A DNA stretch of 10,301 bases from Flavipsychrobacter sp. GTDB taxonomy: Bacteria > Bacteroidota > Bacteroidia > Chitinophagales > Chitinophagaceae. The notes beneath the pieces are model-generated. The model was not told the origin of the DNA. It searched no databases and saw only the letters and a list, made by a program, of their open reading frames with translations. Shown one piece after another: positions 1 through 7,019 of this stretch. Every line of letters starts with the position of its first letter. The first letter of the stretch is position 1. The position numbers and the translations under genes are program-made. The DNA lies in contig JAJNBR010000165.1 in NCBI GenBank assembly GCA_021156265.1, positions 1 to 10,301 on the forward strand, given 5' to 3'.

Positions 1-305
1 TTCTCGCTTTGCATAGCCTGGTACATATGCAGAAATTTCTTTTCTTTTTTCTTGCGTCCGGTCACCCATTTAGCAAATTCGCTCGGCAAGTTCTCGAATA
101 CAAGGCCATTGTTCAGTTTGACCACCACCTTGCTGTTTGCATCCTCAAATGCTTTGCGGTAGACGGTATCCATAAATGCAGAATCGCGCTTATACCGACC
201 TAGTTCGGAAAGCACCTCTACTTGCTGTAATTTATGAATGGTAGTATCCTGGGCGATTGCCGCATTAGTTATCATCAGCAAAACCAGCGACAGGTGGTAT
301 TTCAT
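1..305 (-). CDS. Small secreted protein of unknown function, partial (runs off left edge)
   Basis: No stop is reached before the window edge; 101 codons are visible. The ATG at 303-305 is followed by a clear signal peptide (residues 1-19, hydrophobic LVLLMI core, likely cleavage after AIA before QD), so the product is exported to the periplasm or outer membrane. The mature part is hydrophilic, with a basic cluster around residues 84-90 (GRKKKEKK). I do not recognise a named domain. The start lies inside the end of the upstream gene, with a 41-base overlap in another frame, so the two are almost certainly cotranscribed and may be translationally coupled. The pattern DS...YRKAF...K.KEKKFL..YQ around residues 41-95 loosely resembles residues 115-156 of the upstream protein, which suggests related domains. 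The existence of the gene is well supported by the signal peptide and the open frame; its function is unknown. Confidence 0.72.
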   Translation of the reverse strand, partial: MKYHLSLVLLMITNAAIAQDTTIHKLQQVEVLSELGRYKRDSAFMDTVYRKAFEDANSKVVVKLNNGLVFENLPSEFAKWVTGRKKKEKKFLHMYQAMQSE

Positions 306-1005
306 GCTCTTTGTTTGTCAGGTGTTGCTCCGGCCGCCCTGACCACTGCCTGTAATTGCTACGTATCCACATCGCCAACTCCATATCGGTGGCGGCGCGT
401 GCATAATCATACGGTATCGGGTAGGCTACCATGAACTGCCCCAGGTTATCACCGGTCAGCCCTGTAAGCTTAGTTACTATCTCCGGCGTATAGCGGGAGT
501 CGACAAAACGTTCGTTCTCCCATTTCACAAAGTTCTTCTGGAACTTGTAGAGCTGCTTGCTCTTTCCACCTACTTTTTCAGCCAGCATGGATACAGGGCT
601 ATTAAAATTTGACTTTTCCCTTGCCAGTGTCCGCTGGTAGGTACTGCGCCTGCGTATCGAGTCTATCTGGTAAGGCGTGTAATCTGGCCGGACCACGATC
701 TCGCCCAGCTGCACCTTAGACGGCGCCAGCTCGACACGGTAGGTAACTGTCCCTGTGCTCGGCGGCATGCTGCGTTTTGTGTCTTTATAACCTATGAAGG
801 AAAACGCCACATCGTCGCCCGTGTGGGCCGATATAGAATATTGTCCGTCTTCATCGCTATAAGTCGACTGTTGCGTGCTCATGTTCACGATGGTCACACC
901 ATACATTGGCAAACCGGTTTGCGCATCGGCAATTATCCCGCTCATAGTTTGGGCATTTACCGCGAACCCGGCTATTATCAATAATATGGTTAACCACTGT
1001 CTCAT
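265..1005 (-). CDS. CarboxypepD_reg-like domain envelope protein
   Basis: This is a 246-residue exported protein. The start at 1003-1005 is chosen over the in-frame ATG at 1041 because it places the signal peptide at the N-terminus (hydrophobic LTILLIIAGFAV, cleavage after VNA before QT). Residues 21-95 look like the carboxypeptidase regulatory-like beta-sandwich (CarboxypepD_reg-like family) common in Bacteroidota: G.I.D..TG.P..GV.I.N, then S.EDG.Y.I, then V.FSFIGYK. This domain is typical of TonB-dependent receptors and other surface proteins, but no TonB plug or barrel follows. A second part (about 98-225) begins LGEIVV and continues as a basic, helical-looking region with DSIRRRSTYQ and K.KQLYKFQK; I cannot name it. 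It is followed by an overlapping gene for another small exported protein, so the pair probably acts together in the envelope. The substrate and role are unknown. Confidence 0.85.
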   Translation of the reverse strand: MRQWLTILLIIAGFAVNAQTMSGIIADAQTGLPMYGVTIVNMSTQQSTYSDEDGQYSISAHTGDDVAFSFIGYKDTKRSMPPSTGTVTYRVELAPSKVQLGEIVVRPDYTPYQIDSIRRRSTYQRTLAREKSNFNSPVSMLAEKVGGKSKQLYKFQKNFVKWENERFVDSRYTPEIVTKLTGLTGDNLGQFMVAYPIPYDYARAATDMELAMWIRSNYRQWSGRPEQHLTNKEHEIPPVAGFADDN

Positions 1006-1132
1006 ACAACGGGAGTAAAGATAATAACCACGCCATCGCATGATGGTGAAACTGAATATTTTGGGAATTATTTAGGATATGTAATGCGCCGGTCTGCTCA
1101 TCCGTTTCCCTAACTCGCTGAGCCCCGATAAA

Positions 1133-1163
1133 TTGAGGCTTTGCGCAATTATTAGTTAATTTG
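1133..1163 (+). promoter_or_regulatory. Possible Bacteroidota-type promoter for kbl
   Basis: TTAATTTG at 1156-1163 matches the TAnnTTTG -7 consensus of Bacteroidota at 7 of 8 positions. A TTG at 1133-1135 lies 20 bases upstream, an acceptable distance for the -33 element. Transcription would begin close to 1170, leaving a very short leader before the ATG at 1180. The rest of the 174-base gap between the divergent genes (1006-1179) holds only a weak TATCTTTA box on the minus strand (1016-1023) that could serve the leftward gene. The match is weak enough that chance is possible. Confidence 0.3.
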
Positions 1164-1179
1164 CCTTCAAAACAGGAAT

Positions 1180-2382
1180 ATGTCGAGTCCATCATTTTAC
1201 AGCCGCCTGCAGCAGGAACTGCAGGAGATAAAAGACGCAGGATTATACAAACAGGAACGTATCATTGAATCAGAGCAAGGCGCTGAGATTGTGGTAAATG
1301 GCAGGAAAGTGCTGAACTTTTGCGCCAACAACTACCTCGGCCTTTCCTCTAACCCTAAGGTGATAGAAGCTGCCCACAAAACTATAGATGAGCGCGGCTA
1401 CGGCATGAGCTCTGTACGTTTTATCTGCGGTACGCAGGATATACATAAAGAACTTGAGGCTAAACTGGCCAAATTCCTGGGCGCTGAGGACACTATTTTA
1501 TACGTTGCCTGCTTCGATGCCAATGGTGGTGTTTTCGAGCCGCTATTGGGCGAAAATGACGCCATTATATCAGATGAGCTCAACCATGCTTCGATCATCG
1601 ATGGTGTGCGCCTGACCAAATCTCGCCGCGCCCGCTACAAGCACAACGATATGGCCGACCTGGAAGCACAGCTGCAGGCCAATATGGATGCACGTACGCG
1701 TATCATCGTTACCGATTCGGTATTCTCGATGGATGGTACGATAGCACAACTAGATAAGATCTGCGACCTGGCCGATAAATACGACGCATTGGTCATGATA
1801 GACGAAAGCCACTCATCGGGCTTTATGGGCAAAACAGGCCGTGGTGTACACGAACTGTGCGGCGTAATGGACCGTATCGATATCATCACCGGCACATTGG
1901 GTAAAGCCCTGGGTGGTGCATCAGGCGGTTTTACCAGCGGACGTAAAGAGATCATCGAGATGCTGCGCCAGCGCAGCCGTCCTTACCTGTTCTCTAACAC
2001 GGTGGCTCCTGCTGTTGTAGGCGCTTCTATTGCCGTGCTGGATATGCTGAGTGAAACAACAACCCTGCGCGACAAACTGGAAGAGAATACCACTTACTTC
2101 CGCAGCAAAATGACGGAAGCTGGTTTCGATATAAAACCAGGAACGCATGCCATCGCACCTATCATGCTGTATGATGCACCGCTGGCACAACAATTTGCCG
2201 CCAGGCTGCTGGATGAAGGCATTTATGTGATCGGTTTCTTCTACCCTGTAGTACCCAAAGGACAGGCACGTATCCGCGTGCAGATATCGGCTGCACATGA
2301 TCGTCAACATCTCGATAAGGCAATCGCTGCCTTTACCAAGATTGGTAAAGAGTTGGGTGTGTTGAAGGCACAAGCTGTTTAA
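1180..2382 (+). CDS. kbl: Glycine C-acetyltransferase (2-amino-3-ketobutyrate CoA ligase)
   Basis: This is a 400-residue PLP-dependent alpha-oxoamine synthase, close to the 398 residues of E. coli Kbl. It cleaves 2-amino-3-ketobutyrate with CoA to glycine and acetyl-CoA, the second step of threonine breakdown after threonine dehydrogenase, in the cytoplasm. Visible landmarks are NNYLGL (50-55), SSVRFICGTQ (77-86), CFDANGG (111-117), NHASIIDG (135-142, with the conserved His136), DESHSSG (208-214, Asp208 contacting the PLP ring nitrogen), and TGTLGKALGG (238-247, with Lys242 as the Schiff-base lysine). The C-terminal GQARIRVQISAAH (361-373) supports Kbl over serine palmitoyltransferase or 8-amino-7-oxononanoate synthase, which share the fold. 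No tdh gene is adjacent, unlike the E. coli kbl-tdh operon; the gene stands alone and ends at a strong terminator. Codons and motifs are intact. Confidence 0.96.
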   Translation: MSSPSFYSRLQQELQEIKDAGLYKQERIIESEQGAEIVVNGRKVLNFCANNYLGLSSNPKVIEAAHKTIDERGYGMSSVRFICGTQDIHKELEAKLAKFLGAEDTILYVACFDANGGVFEPLLGENDAIISDELNHASIIDGVRLTKSRRARYKHNDMADLEAQLQANMDARTRIIVTDSVFSMDGTIAQLDKICDLADKYDALVMIDESHSSGFMGKTGRGVHELCGVMDRIDIITGTLGKALGGASGGFTSGRKEIIEMLRQRSRPYLFSNTVAPAVVGASIAVLDMLSETTTLRDKLEENTTYFRSKMTEAGFDIKPGTHAIAPIMLYDAPLAQQFAARLLDEGIYVIGFFYPVVPKGQARIRVQISAAHDRQHLDKAIAAFTKIGKELGVLKAQAV

Positions 2383-2400
2383 AATTTCTTTTAAATAATA

Positions 2401-2438
2401 AAAGCCGTCCCGAATAATCGGGACGGCTTTTTCTTTTT
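2401..2438. terminator. Bidirectional intrinsic terminator between kbl and the RND operon
   Basis: A perfect 13-base-pair stem (2401-2413 pairing with 2418-2430, core GCCGTCCCGA) closes on a four-base ATAA loop. A T-rich tail follows on the plus strand (2428-2438, one C inside). On the minus strand the stem is followed by a T-rich run from the AAATAATAAAA flank (about 2392-2403). It lies 18 bases after the kbl stop and 21 bases beyond the 3' end of the leftward RND gene, so it can end both converging transcripts. Confidence 0.92.
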
Positions 2439-2459
2439 GCCAGCCTATATGTCTATGTC

Positions 2460-3926
2460 CTATTCTTGTTCTGTATAAACCTTCGTTGTAGCAGAAGTTG
2501 TATTGCCCGTTGTTCCGGGGTTCTCAGCCAGGCTCGCCGCTATCTGTTGCCTTTTGTTGCTCACCCAGTCTTTGGCCCTGAATGCCAGCAGGCACATTAC
2601 CGGAACAATGATCAGCGTAAGGAAAGTAGCAAAGCTCAGACCATAGATCATGGTCCATGCCAGAGGTCCCCAGAAGGCTACACTGTCACCACCGAAGTAC
2701 AGGTGCGGGTTAAACTCGCTAAATAGTGCAGCAAAGTCCATGTTCAGGCCAACGCCCAGTGGTATCAAACCAAGTATCGCTGCAGTAGCTGTAAGTAATA
2801 CCGGCGTCATACGCGTACGCCCTGCTTCTACTATGGCATCGTAGTTACTCATGCCTTGCGATAGCATCAGATCCATGAACTCTACCAGCAAGATACCGTT
2901 TCGTACCACGATACCGGCCAGGGCCACGATACCGATACCACTCATCACGATTGAAAAATCGTTTTTGAAAATACCCACACCCAGGAACACACCGAAGATG
3001 CTGAACAATATCTCACTCATAATAATGACCGTGCGGCTGAATGAGTTGAATTGCATAATGAGTATCAGGAAGATCAATCCCATAGAGATCAGCATCGCAT
3101 TACCGAGGAAAGCTCCTGTTTCTGCCTGCTCTTCCTGCTGACCACCCATGCGAATGTTAATACCTGCAGGTGTATTATAGTTATTCAGCTCCTCTTGTAT
3201 GGCAGCCACCACTTCATTCGGGTTAAAACCTGTCAGCACATTCGAGGAAAGCGTGATGATACGTTTTTGGTCGAGGCGTTTGATACCGCCATAAGTGTTA
3301 TCGTAGTAGATGTTGGCAAACGAGCTAACCGGCACCTCGCGCACTACACCACCCATTCCCATATCACGGAATACCATTGGCATGTTCCGCACGGCCTCGA
3401 TATTCTCCCGCTGGTCTTTCTGCAGGCGCAACGTTATGGGGTAATCATCGTTCGCATCGCGGAAACGTGATATCTCTTCACCGAATACGGCAGTGCGCAG
3501 GTTCATCACCACTTGTCCTGTCGAGATACCTTCGCTGTTCATGCGCTCGCGGTCAAGGTCAAACACGATCTCAGGTTTGTTAGCCTGGAAGTCGCTACGC
3601 AGTTCTTCCACACCGGCTACGTTCTTACTCTCGATGTATTTTTTCACACGATCGGAAGTAGCGATGAGTGAGTCAAGGTTATCACCTGTTATTTCAACTA
3701 CGATCGGCTTTGGCAATGGCGGACCGCCCTGCTCTTTGTCTACAGTCACTTCAGCACCAGGTACGCCTTTTACAGCAGCACGTACCTTCTCCAGGTATTT
3801 AGTCGTCGATTCGCCATTACGTTCCGCAAATTTCACGAATGCTACCGTGATACGACCCTTGTTGGGGAAATTACCTACCTCGCCGCTAGTGGGGTCAACC
3901 GCACCTACCGTTACATTCGAAATCAC
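2460..3926 (-). CDS. RND efflux permease, C-terminal fragment of a broken gene
   Basis: This 488-codon open frame encodes the second half of an AcrB-like (HAE1 type) inner membrane proton-driven exporter. It begins inside the porter (PC) region, covers the rest of PC1, PC2 and the second docking part (about 1-265), then the C-terminal membrane bundle TM8-TM12 (about 274-292, 298-320, 326-350, 374-393, 421-449). TM10 carries GIVVRNGILLVEF (338-350), where Arg342 sits at about the place of the functional Lys940 of AcrB. The C-terminus is a Thr-rich tail. The first codon here is a GTG (3924-3926), but the homologous reading continues upstream without a break (IGKKNPIVKSV before that GTG), so this is not a natural start. 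No ribosome site is visible, and independent translation is doubtful. It belongs with the 637-residue piece upstream. I infer one former gene of about 1,140 codons. Confidence 0.85.
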   Translation of the reverse strand: MISNVTVGAVDPTSGEVGNFPNKGRITVAFVKFAERNGESTTKYLEKVRAAVKGVPGAEVTVDKEQGGPPLPKPIVVEITGDNLDSLIATSDRVKKYIESKNVAGVEELRSDFQANKPEIVFDLDRERMNSEGISTGQVVMNLRTAVFGEEISRFRDANDDYPITLRLQKDQRENIEAVRNMPMVFRDMGMGGVVREVPVSSFANIYYDNTYGGIKRLDQKRIITLSSNVLTGFNPNEVVAAIQEELNNYNTPAGINIRMGGQQEEQAETGAFLGNAMLISMGLIFLILIMQFNSFSRTVIIMSEILFSIFGVFLGVGIFKNDFSIVMSGIGIVALAGIVVRNGILLVEFMDLMLSQGMSNYDAIVEAGRTRMTPVLLTATAAILGLIPLGVGLNMDFAALFSEFNPHLYFGGDSVAFWGPLAWTMIYGLSFATFLTLIIVPVMCLLAFRAKDWVSNKRQQIAASLAENPGTTGNTTSATTKVYTEQE

Positions 3927-3948
3927 CGATTTAACGATCGGGTTTTTC

Positions 3949-3957
3949 TTACCGATT
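3949..3957 (-). other. Frame break with missing residues inside the RND permease
   Basis: Read on the minus strand, ACC AAT CGG TAA ends the N-terminal frame after VGTDQAYTNR. The +1 frame across the same bases reads ATC GGT AAG AAA AAC CCG (IGKKNP), which is family-like sequence. Related permeases, as I remember them, carry roughly a dozen further residues of helix between the GT..T region and this IG..NP segment. This suggests a deletion of 3n+2 bases rather than a one-base slip. The stop lies before the A-run, so slippage on that run could not rescue the frame. It could be a true mutation or an assembly error. Confidence 0.7.
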
Positions 3958-5862
3958 GGTATAAGCCTGGTCAGTACCTACCGGCATGTTCAGGTACACG
4001 TATACAAAGTTCGGCTCGGCCTCGGGGAAGAATACTACGTTAGGACTCCGCACGCCCATCAGCACAACAGCGAATACGAAGATGCCGCCGGCAATACCCA
4101 TGGTTGCCCAAGGTCTGGCAAGCGCGCGCTTCAGCCATTTTGTATACCAGTCCTGAAAGGCCGGCCATGTTTTGTTCTGGAAAGTGTGTATCCATTTGCG
4201 GAACACATATTTTTCCAGCAGCACAAAGCCGTAGATGAACAGGATGAAGTTACCCATGCCCCATGCCTGCGCCAGGTAGCATATTGCTGCCAGCGAAAGG
4301 AAAATGATCATGGTTACTTTATCGCGTTTTGTCCACCTTGTTTTTTTCGCAACAGCACTGTGATCATGCGGCTTCATAAAATCAACAGCAAATACCGGGT
4401 TGATGATATAGGCCACCAGCAGCGATGCGAGAAGGGTAATGATCAGCGTTACCGGAAGGAAGAACATGAACTCACCTATCACACCACTCCAGAAAGCCAG
4501 GGGAATGAATGGCACCAGCGTAGTAACTGTACCTGACAGTACAGGCAGAAACACCTCTCCCGTAGCAAGTTTTGCAGCTTTCTTAATCGGCATCTTACCA
4601 TTGTCGTATATGCGGTGCGTGTTCTCTATCACGACGATCGCATCGTCCACCACGATACCCAAGGCCAGCAGGAACGAGAACAGGACGATCATGTTAAGCG
4701 TAAAGCCGATTGTGGGCATAAACAGGAACGCTATAGCACAGGAAAGGGGAACTGACATTGCAACAAACAAGGCGTTGGTCACGCCCATAAAAAACATCAG
4801 GATCACAGTAACCAGTATAAAGCCGATGATGATGGTATTGATCAGGTCATGTACAGTAGTACGTGTCTGGTCGCTCTGGTCGCCGGTTATCACAATGCTC
4901 AGGTCTTTCGGCAGTTCTTCTTTCTGCATCTTGTCCATCAGTGCTACAATCTTGTCCGAAGCTTCGATCAGATTCTCTCCTTTGGCTTTGATTACGTTGA
5001 GCGTGATCACATTCTTTCCGTCAAGACGTGCATAGCTCTCCTGTTCTTCAAAGTTATCGGTTACTTCGGCCAGGTCACGTATATATAGCGCTTTGCCATA
5101 CTGGTTTTTTACTATCAAGTTGCCTATCTGGTCGGCCGATTTGAACTCGTTGCGGATACTCAGGATTCGCTTCTGGTTGTTCATCGACACAAGACCGGGT
5201 GTAGAAGAGATATTTTCGTATGCGACCGCGTTTTTGATGTCGCCGAAAGTGAAGCCTGCAGCGGCCATTTTATACATGTCCACATTTATCTGTATCTCGC
5301 GCTCCAATGCTCCCACCATATCTACACGCTTTACTTCCTTCAGTTCTTCAATTTCATCCTGCACATTGTCTGCATACTTCTTCAGCCTGTTCAAATCATA
5401 GTTGCCTGAAATATTCACATATAATATCGGCATTTCCGATAGGTCAATATCTTTCACTTCCGGTTCGTTAGGCATATTCTGCGGCAGTTCGGGACGGGCT
5501 TTATCTACCGCGTCTTTAACATCCTGTTTTGCCTTGTCTACTTCAACATCGGTATTGAACTCAACGATCACCACAGAGAAATCCTGGAACGAGTTACTGG
5601 TAACTTTTTTAACCCCCGTAAGGTTCTTGACCTCTTTTTCGATGGGTTTGGTTACCAGGTTTTCCATGTTCTCAGGAGATGTACCAGGATTGAAGGTCTG
5701 CACGATGATCTGTGGCATCTTAATCTCCGGGAATTGCTCCTTCGGCAGGTTGATATAGGTCATCAATCCCGCCAGCGTAATAATGATCGTGAGTATATAT
5801 ATCGCCGTGCGATTGTCTATCGCCCAGCTGGATGGTTTAAACTCTTTGAATTTATCTTTCAT
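3949..5862 (-). CDS. RND efflux permease, N-terminal part of a broken gene
   Basis: This 637-codon frame begins at the natural ATG, 26 bases after the adaptor gene. It encodes the first half of an AcrB-like (HAE1 type) proton-driven exporter that takes substrates from the periplasm or inner membrane and passes them to an outer membrane channel. TM1 is about 17-38, followed by KEQFPEI and the large periplasmic porter and docking part (about 40-330). TM2-TM6 follow (about 338-358, 364-383, 390-412, 437-459, 466-494). TM4 holds LGIVVDDAIVVIEN (401-414); Asp406 and Asp407 correspond to the proton-relay pair Asp407/Asp408 of AcrB and favour HAE1 over metal-exporting RND proteins. TM7 is about 586-604. 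Between TM6 and TM7 are about 90 residues with two further hydrophobic stretches (517-531, 538-554), longer than in AcrB. The frame stops in the second porter half, so the product alone would lack TM8-TM12 and could not work as a pump. The true substrates cannot be read from sequence. Confidence 0.88.
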   Translation of the reverse strand: MKDKFKEFKPSSWAIDNRTAIYILTIIITLAGLMTYINLPKEQFPEIKMPQIIVQTFNPGTSPENMENLVTKPIEKEVKNLTGVKKVTSNSFQDFSVVIVEFNTDVEVDKAKQDVKDAVDKARPELPQNMPNEPEVKDIDLSEMPILYVNISGNYDLNRLKKYADNVQDEIEELKEVKRVDMVGALEREIQINVDMYKMAAAGFTFGDIKNAVAYENISSTPGLVSMNNQKRILSIRNEFKSADQIGNLIVKNQYGKALYIRDLAEVTDNFEEQESYARLDGKNVITLNVIKAKGENLIEASDKIVALMDKMQKEELPKDLSIVITGDQSDQTRTTVHDLINTIIIGFILVTVILMFFMGVTNALFVAMSVPLSCAIAFLFMPTIGFTLNMIVLFSFLLALGIVVDDAIVVIENTHRIYDNGKMPIKKAAKLATGEVFLPVLSGTVTTLVPFIPLAFWSGVIGEFMFFLPVTLIITLLASLLVAYIINPVFAVDFMKPHDHSAVAKKTRWTKRDKVTMIIFLSLAAICYLAQAWGMGNFILFIYGFVLLEKYVFRKWIHTFQNKTWPAFQDWYTKWLKRALARPWATMGIAGGIFVFAVVLMGVRSPNVVFFPEAEPNFVYVYLNMPVGTDQAYTNR

Positions 5863-5888
5863 AAAAACGTTTTACTTGGTGATACTTA

Positions 5889-6980
5889 CTACAATGTTAC
5901 CGTTTCGCCATTGTCGAGGTTCTCAAAACCTTCCGTGATAACCACATCACCGTCTTTCAACCCGCTAACTATTTCAATCATGCCATCAGAGGTGCGGCCT
6001 GTAGTTACGCGTACGATCTTGGCTTTATTGCCGTCAACGATATAAACAAGGTCGCCTTCAGGTGTTTTTTGTATCACACGCACCGGTATAGAAATAGCTG
6101 CCTCGTTCTGATAATTGGCTATCTGCATACGGCAGCTCATGTTTGGACTCAGATTTTTGTTGCTACCCAGGTTCACTTCTACCTGGAACGCACGTGAAAC
6201 CGGGTCGATCGCTTTGGCTACATAGCTCAGTTTAGTATTAATAGTGTCACCTGATTCGGCAAATACCAACTTAACAGGATTTCCTTGCTTTACTTTACCC
6301 AGGTAGTTTTCCCCCAGCGATGCTGTTGCCTTCAGCGCAGCCAGGTTCACAACCTTGATACCGCCAAAACCCGGCATAATATTGTCTCCGGCTTTAATGT
6401 CGACCGCATCTACCGTACCATTGATAGGTGATTTGATTGTATACATAGCACGTTGTGCCTGCATGGCTGCTTTTTGTTTTGCAGTAGCCTCATACTGTGC
6501 TTTAGCCGACAGCAATTGAACTTCGGTACCGATGTTTTGAGCCCACAGCTTCTGCTGTTTTTCATACAATGCCCGGGCCAGGTTCAGCTGCGGATCAAGT
6601 GCCTGTATCTGTTGTTCTAAAACTGCGGCGTCGAGTATGGCCAGGGTTTGACCTTTACCAACGCGCTGGCCCGGACGCACCAGTACGCTTTTAACAACAC
6701 CCGCGGCTTGCGAACTGGCCAGTACGTTTTGATCGCCGGTCACCTGTCCCTGCACATCTATGTAAGCATCAAACTGTCCCCGTGTCACGGTCATTACCGA
6801 AATAGGCGTTCCTTTTGCGGGTTGTGTTTTCGCCACATCACCTTCAAGTACAGCGATTTTTTTATCGAGCTCAGCACGTTCTTTTTTCAGCTTAGTGAGC
6901 TCTTCAGTTTTATTAACTGTTTTCTCACCGCATGAGGCGAGTATGATGGTTGCTAGTATTAAATAAACGGAGCGTTTCAT
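5889..6980 (-). CDS. RND efflux periplasmic adaptor lipoprotein (HlyD/AcrA-like)
   Basis: This 363-residue membrane fusion protein bridges the RND permease to the outer membrane factor. The N-terminus is a lipoprotein signal with lipobox LASC (Cys17), so the mature protein is anchored to a membrane by lipid. Residues 27-49 form a short charged heptad-like helix (KLKKERAELDKKIAVLE) ahead of the usual domains. The lipoyl halves lie at about 82-118 (V.PGQ.V.KGQ.L) and 180-202 (IKSPINGTVDAV...GD), flanking an alpha-helical hairpin (about 120-177). The beta-barrel is about 213-288 and the membrane-proximal domain runs to the end (290-363, with IPV..V...EGD..V and V..G..DGD.V...G). It is complete and of normal length. 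It sits 39 bases after the tolC-like gene and 26 bases before the permease gene, in the usual tripartite-pump arrangement. No terminator is visible in either gap, so all four genes are likely cotranscribed. Confidence 0.94.
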   Translation of the reverse strand: MKRSVYLILATIILASCGEKTVNKTEELTKLKKERAELDKKIAVLEGDVAKTQPAKGTPISVMTVTRGQFDAYIDVQGQVTGDQNVLASSQAAGVVKSVLVRPGQRVGKGQTLAILDAAVLEQQIQALDPQLNLARALYEKQQKLWAQNIGTEVQLLSAKAQYEATAKQKAAMQAQRAMYTIKSPINGTVDAVDIKAGDNIMPGFGGIKVVNLAALKATASLGENYLGKVKQGNPVKLVFAESGDTINTKLSYVAKAIDPVSRAFQVEVNLGSNKNLSPNMSCRMQIANYQNEAAISIPVRVIQKTPEGDLVYIVDGNKAKIVRVTTGRTSDGMIEIVSGLKDGDVVITEGFENLDNGETVTL

Positions 6981-7019
6981 GCTATGTGTTTTATATAATG
7001 TTGTTAGTTAAGTTGAATA

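Noticed and set aside
1006..1041. Longer start for the CarboxypepD_reg-like gene at 1041
   Set aside because: It would put 12 extra residues ahead of a normal signal peptide; the start at 1005 is a better fit.
1033..1046. Small inverted repeat CCATC-GCAT-GATGG upstream of the leftward envelope gene
   Set aside because: A five-base stem is too short to claim as an operator or RNA structure.
1205..1225. Repeated CTGCAG at the start of kbl
   Set aside because: It is explained by the coding of LQQELQE; it is not a repeat element.
3939..3951. Programmed ribosomal frameshift to join the permease halves
   Set aside because: The A-run that could serve as a slippery site lies after the in-frame TAA, and residues seem to be missing at the joint. 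A +1 shift at CGG-TAA cannot be fully excluded but has no supporting stimulator that I can see.
3493..4536. A 347-codon plus-strand open frame opposite the RND permease
   Set aside because: Its translation has no recognisable domain and it lies across the conserved permease on the other strand; it is a shadow frame.
5864..5873. Palindrome AAAACGTTTT just before the permease start
   Set aside because: It is only ten bases long and has no second copy or link to a known regulator; it is likely chance in an AT-rich spacer.
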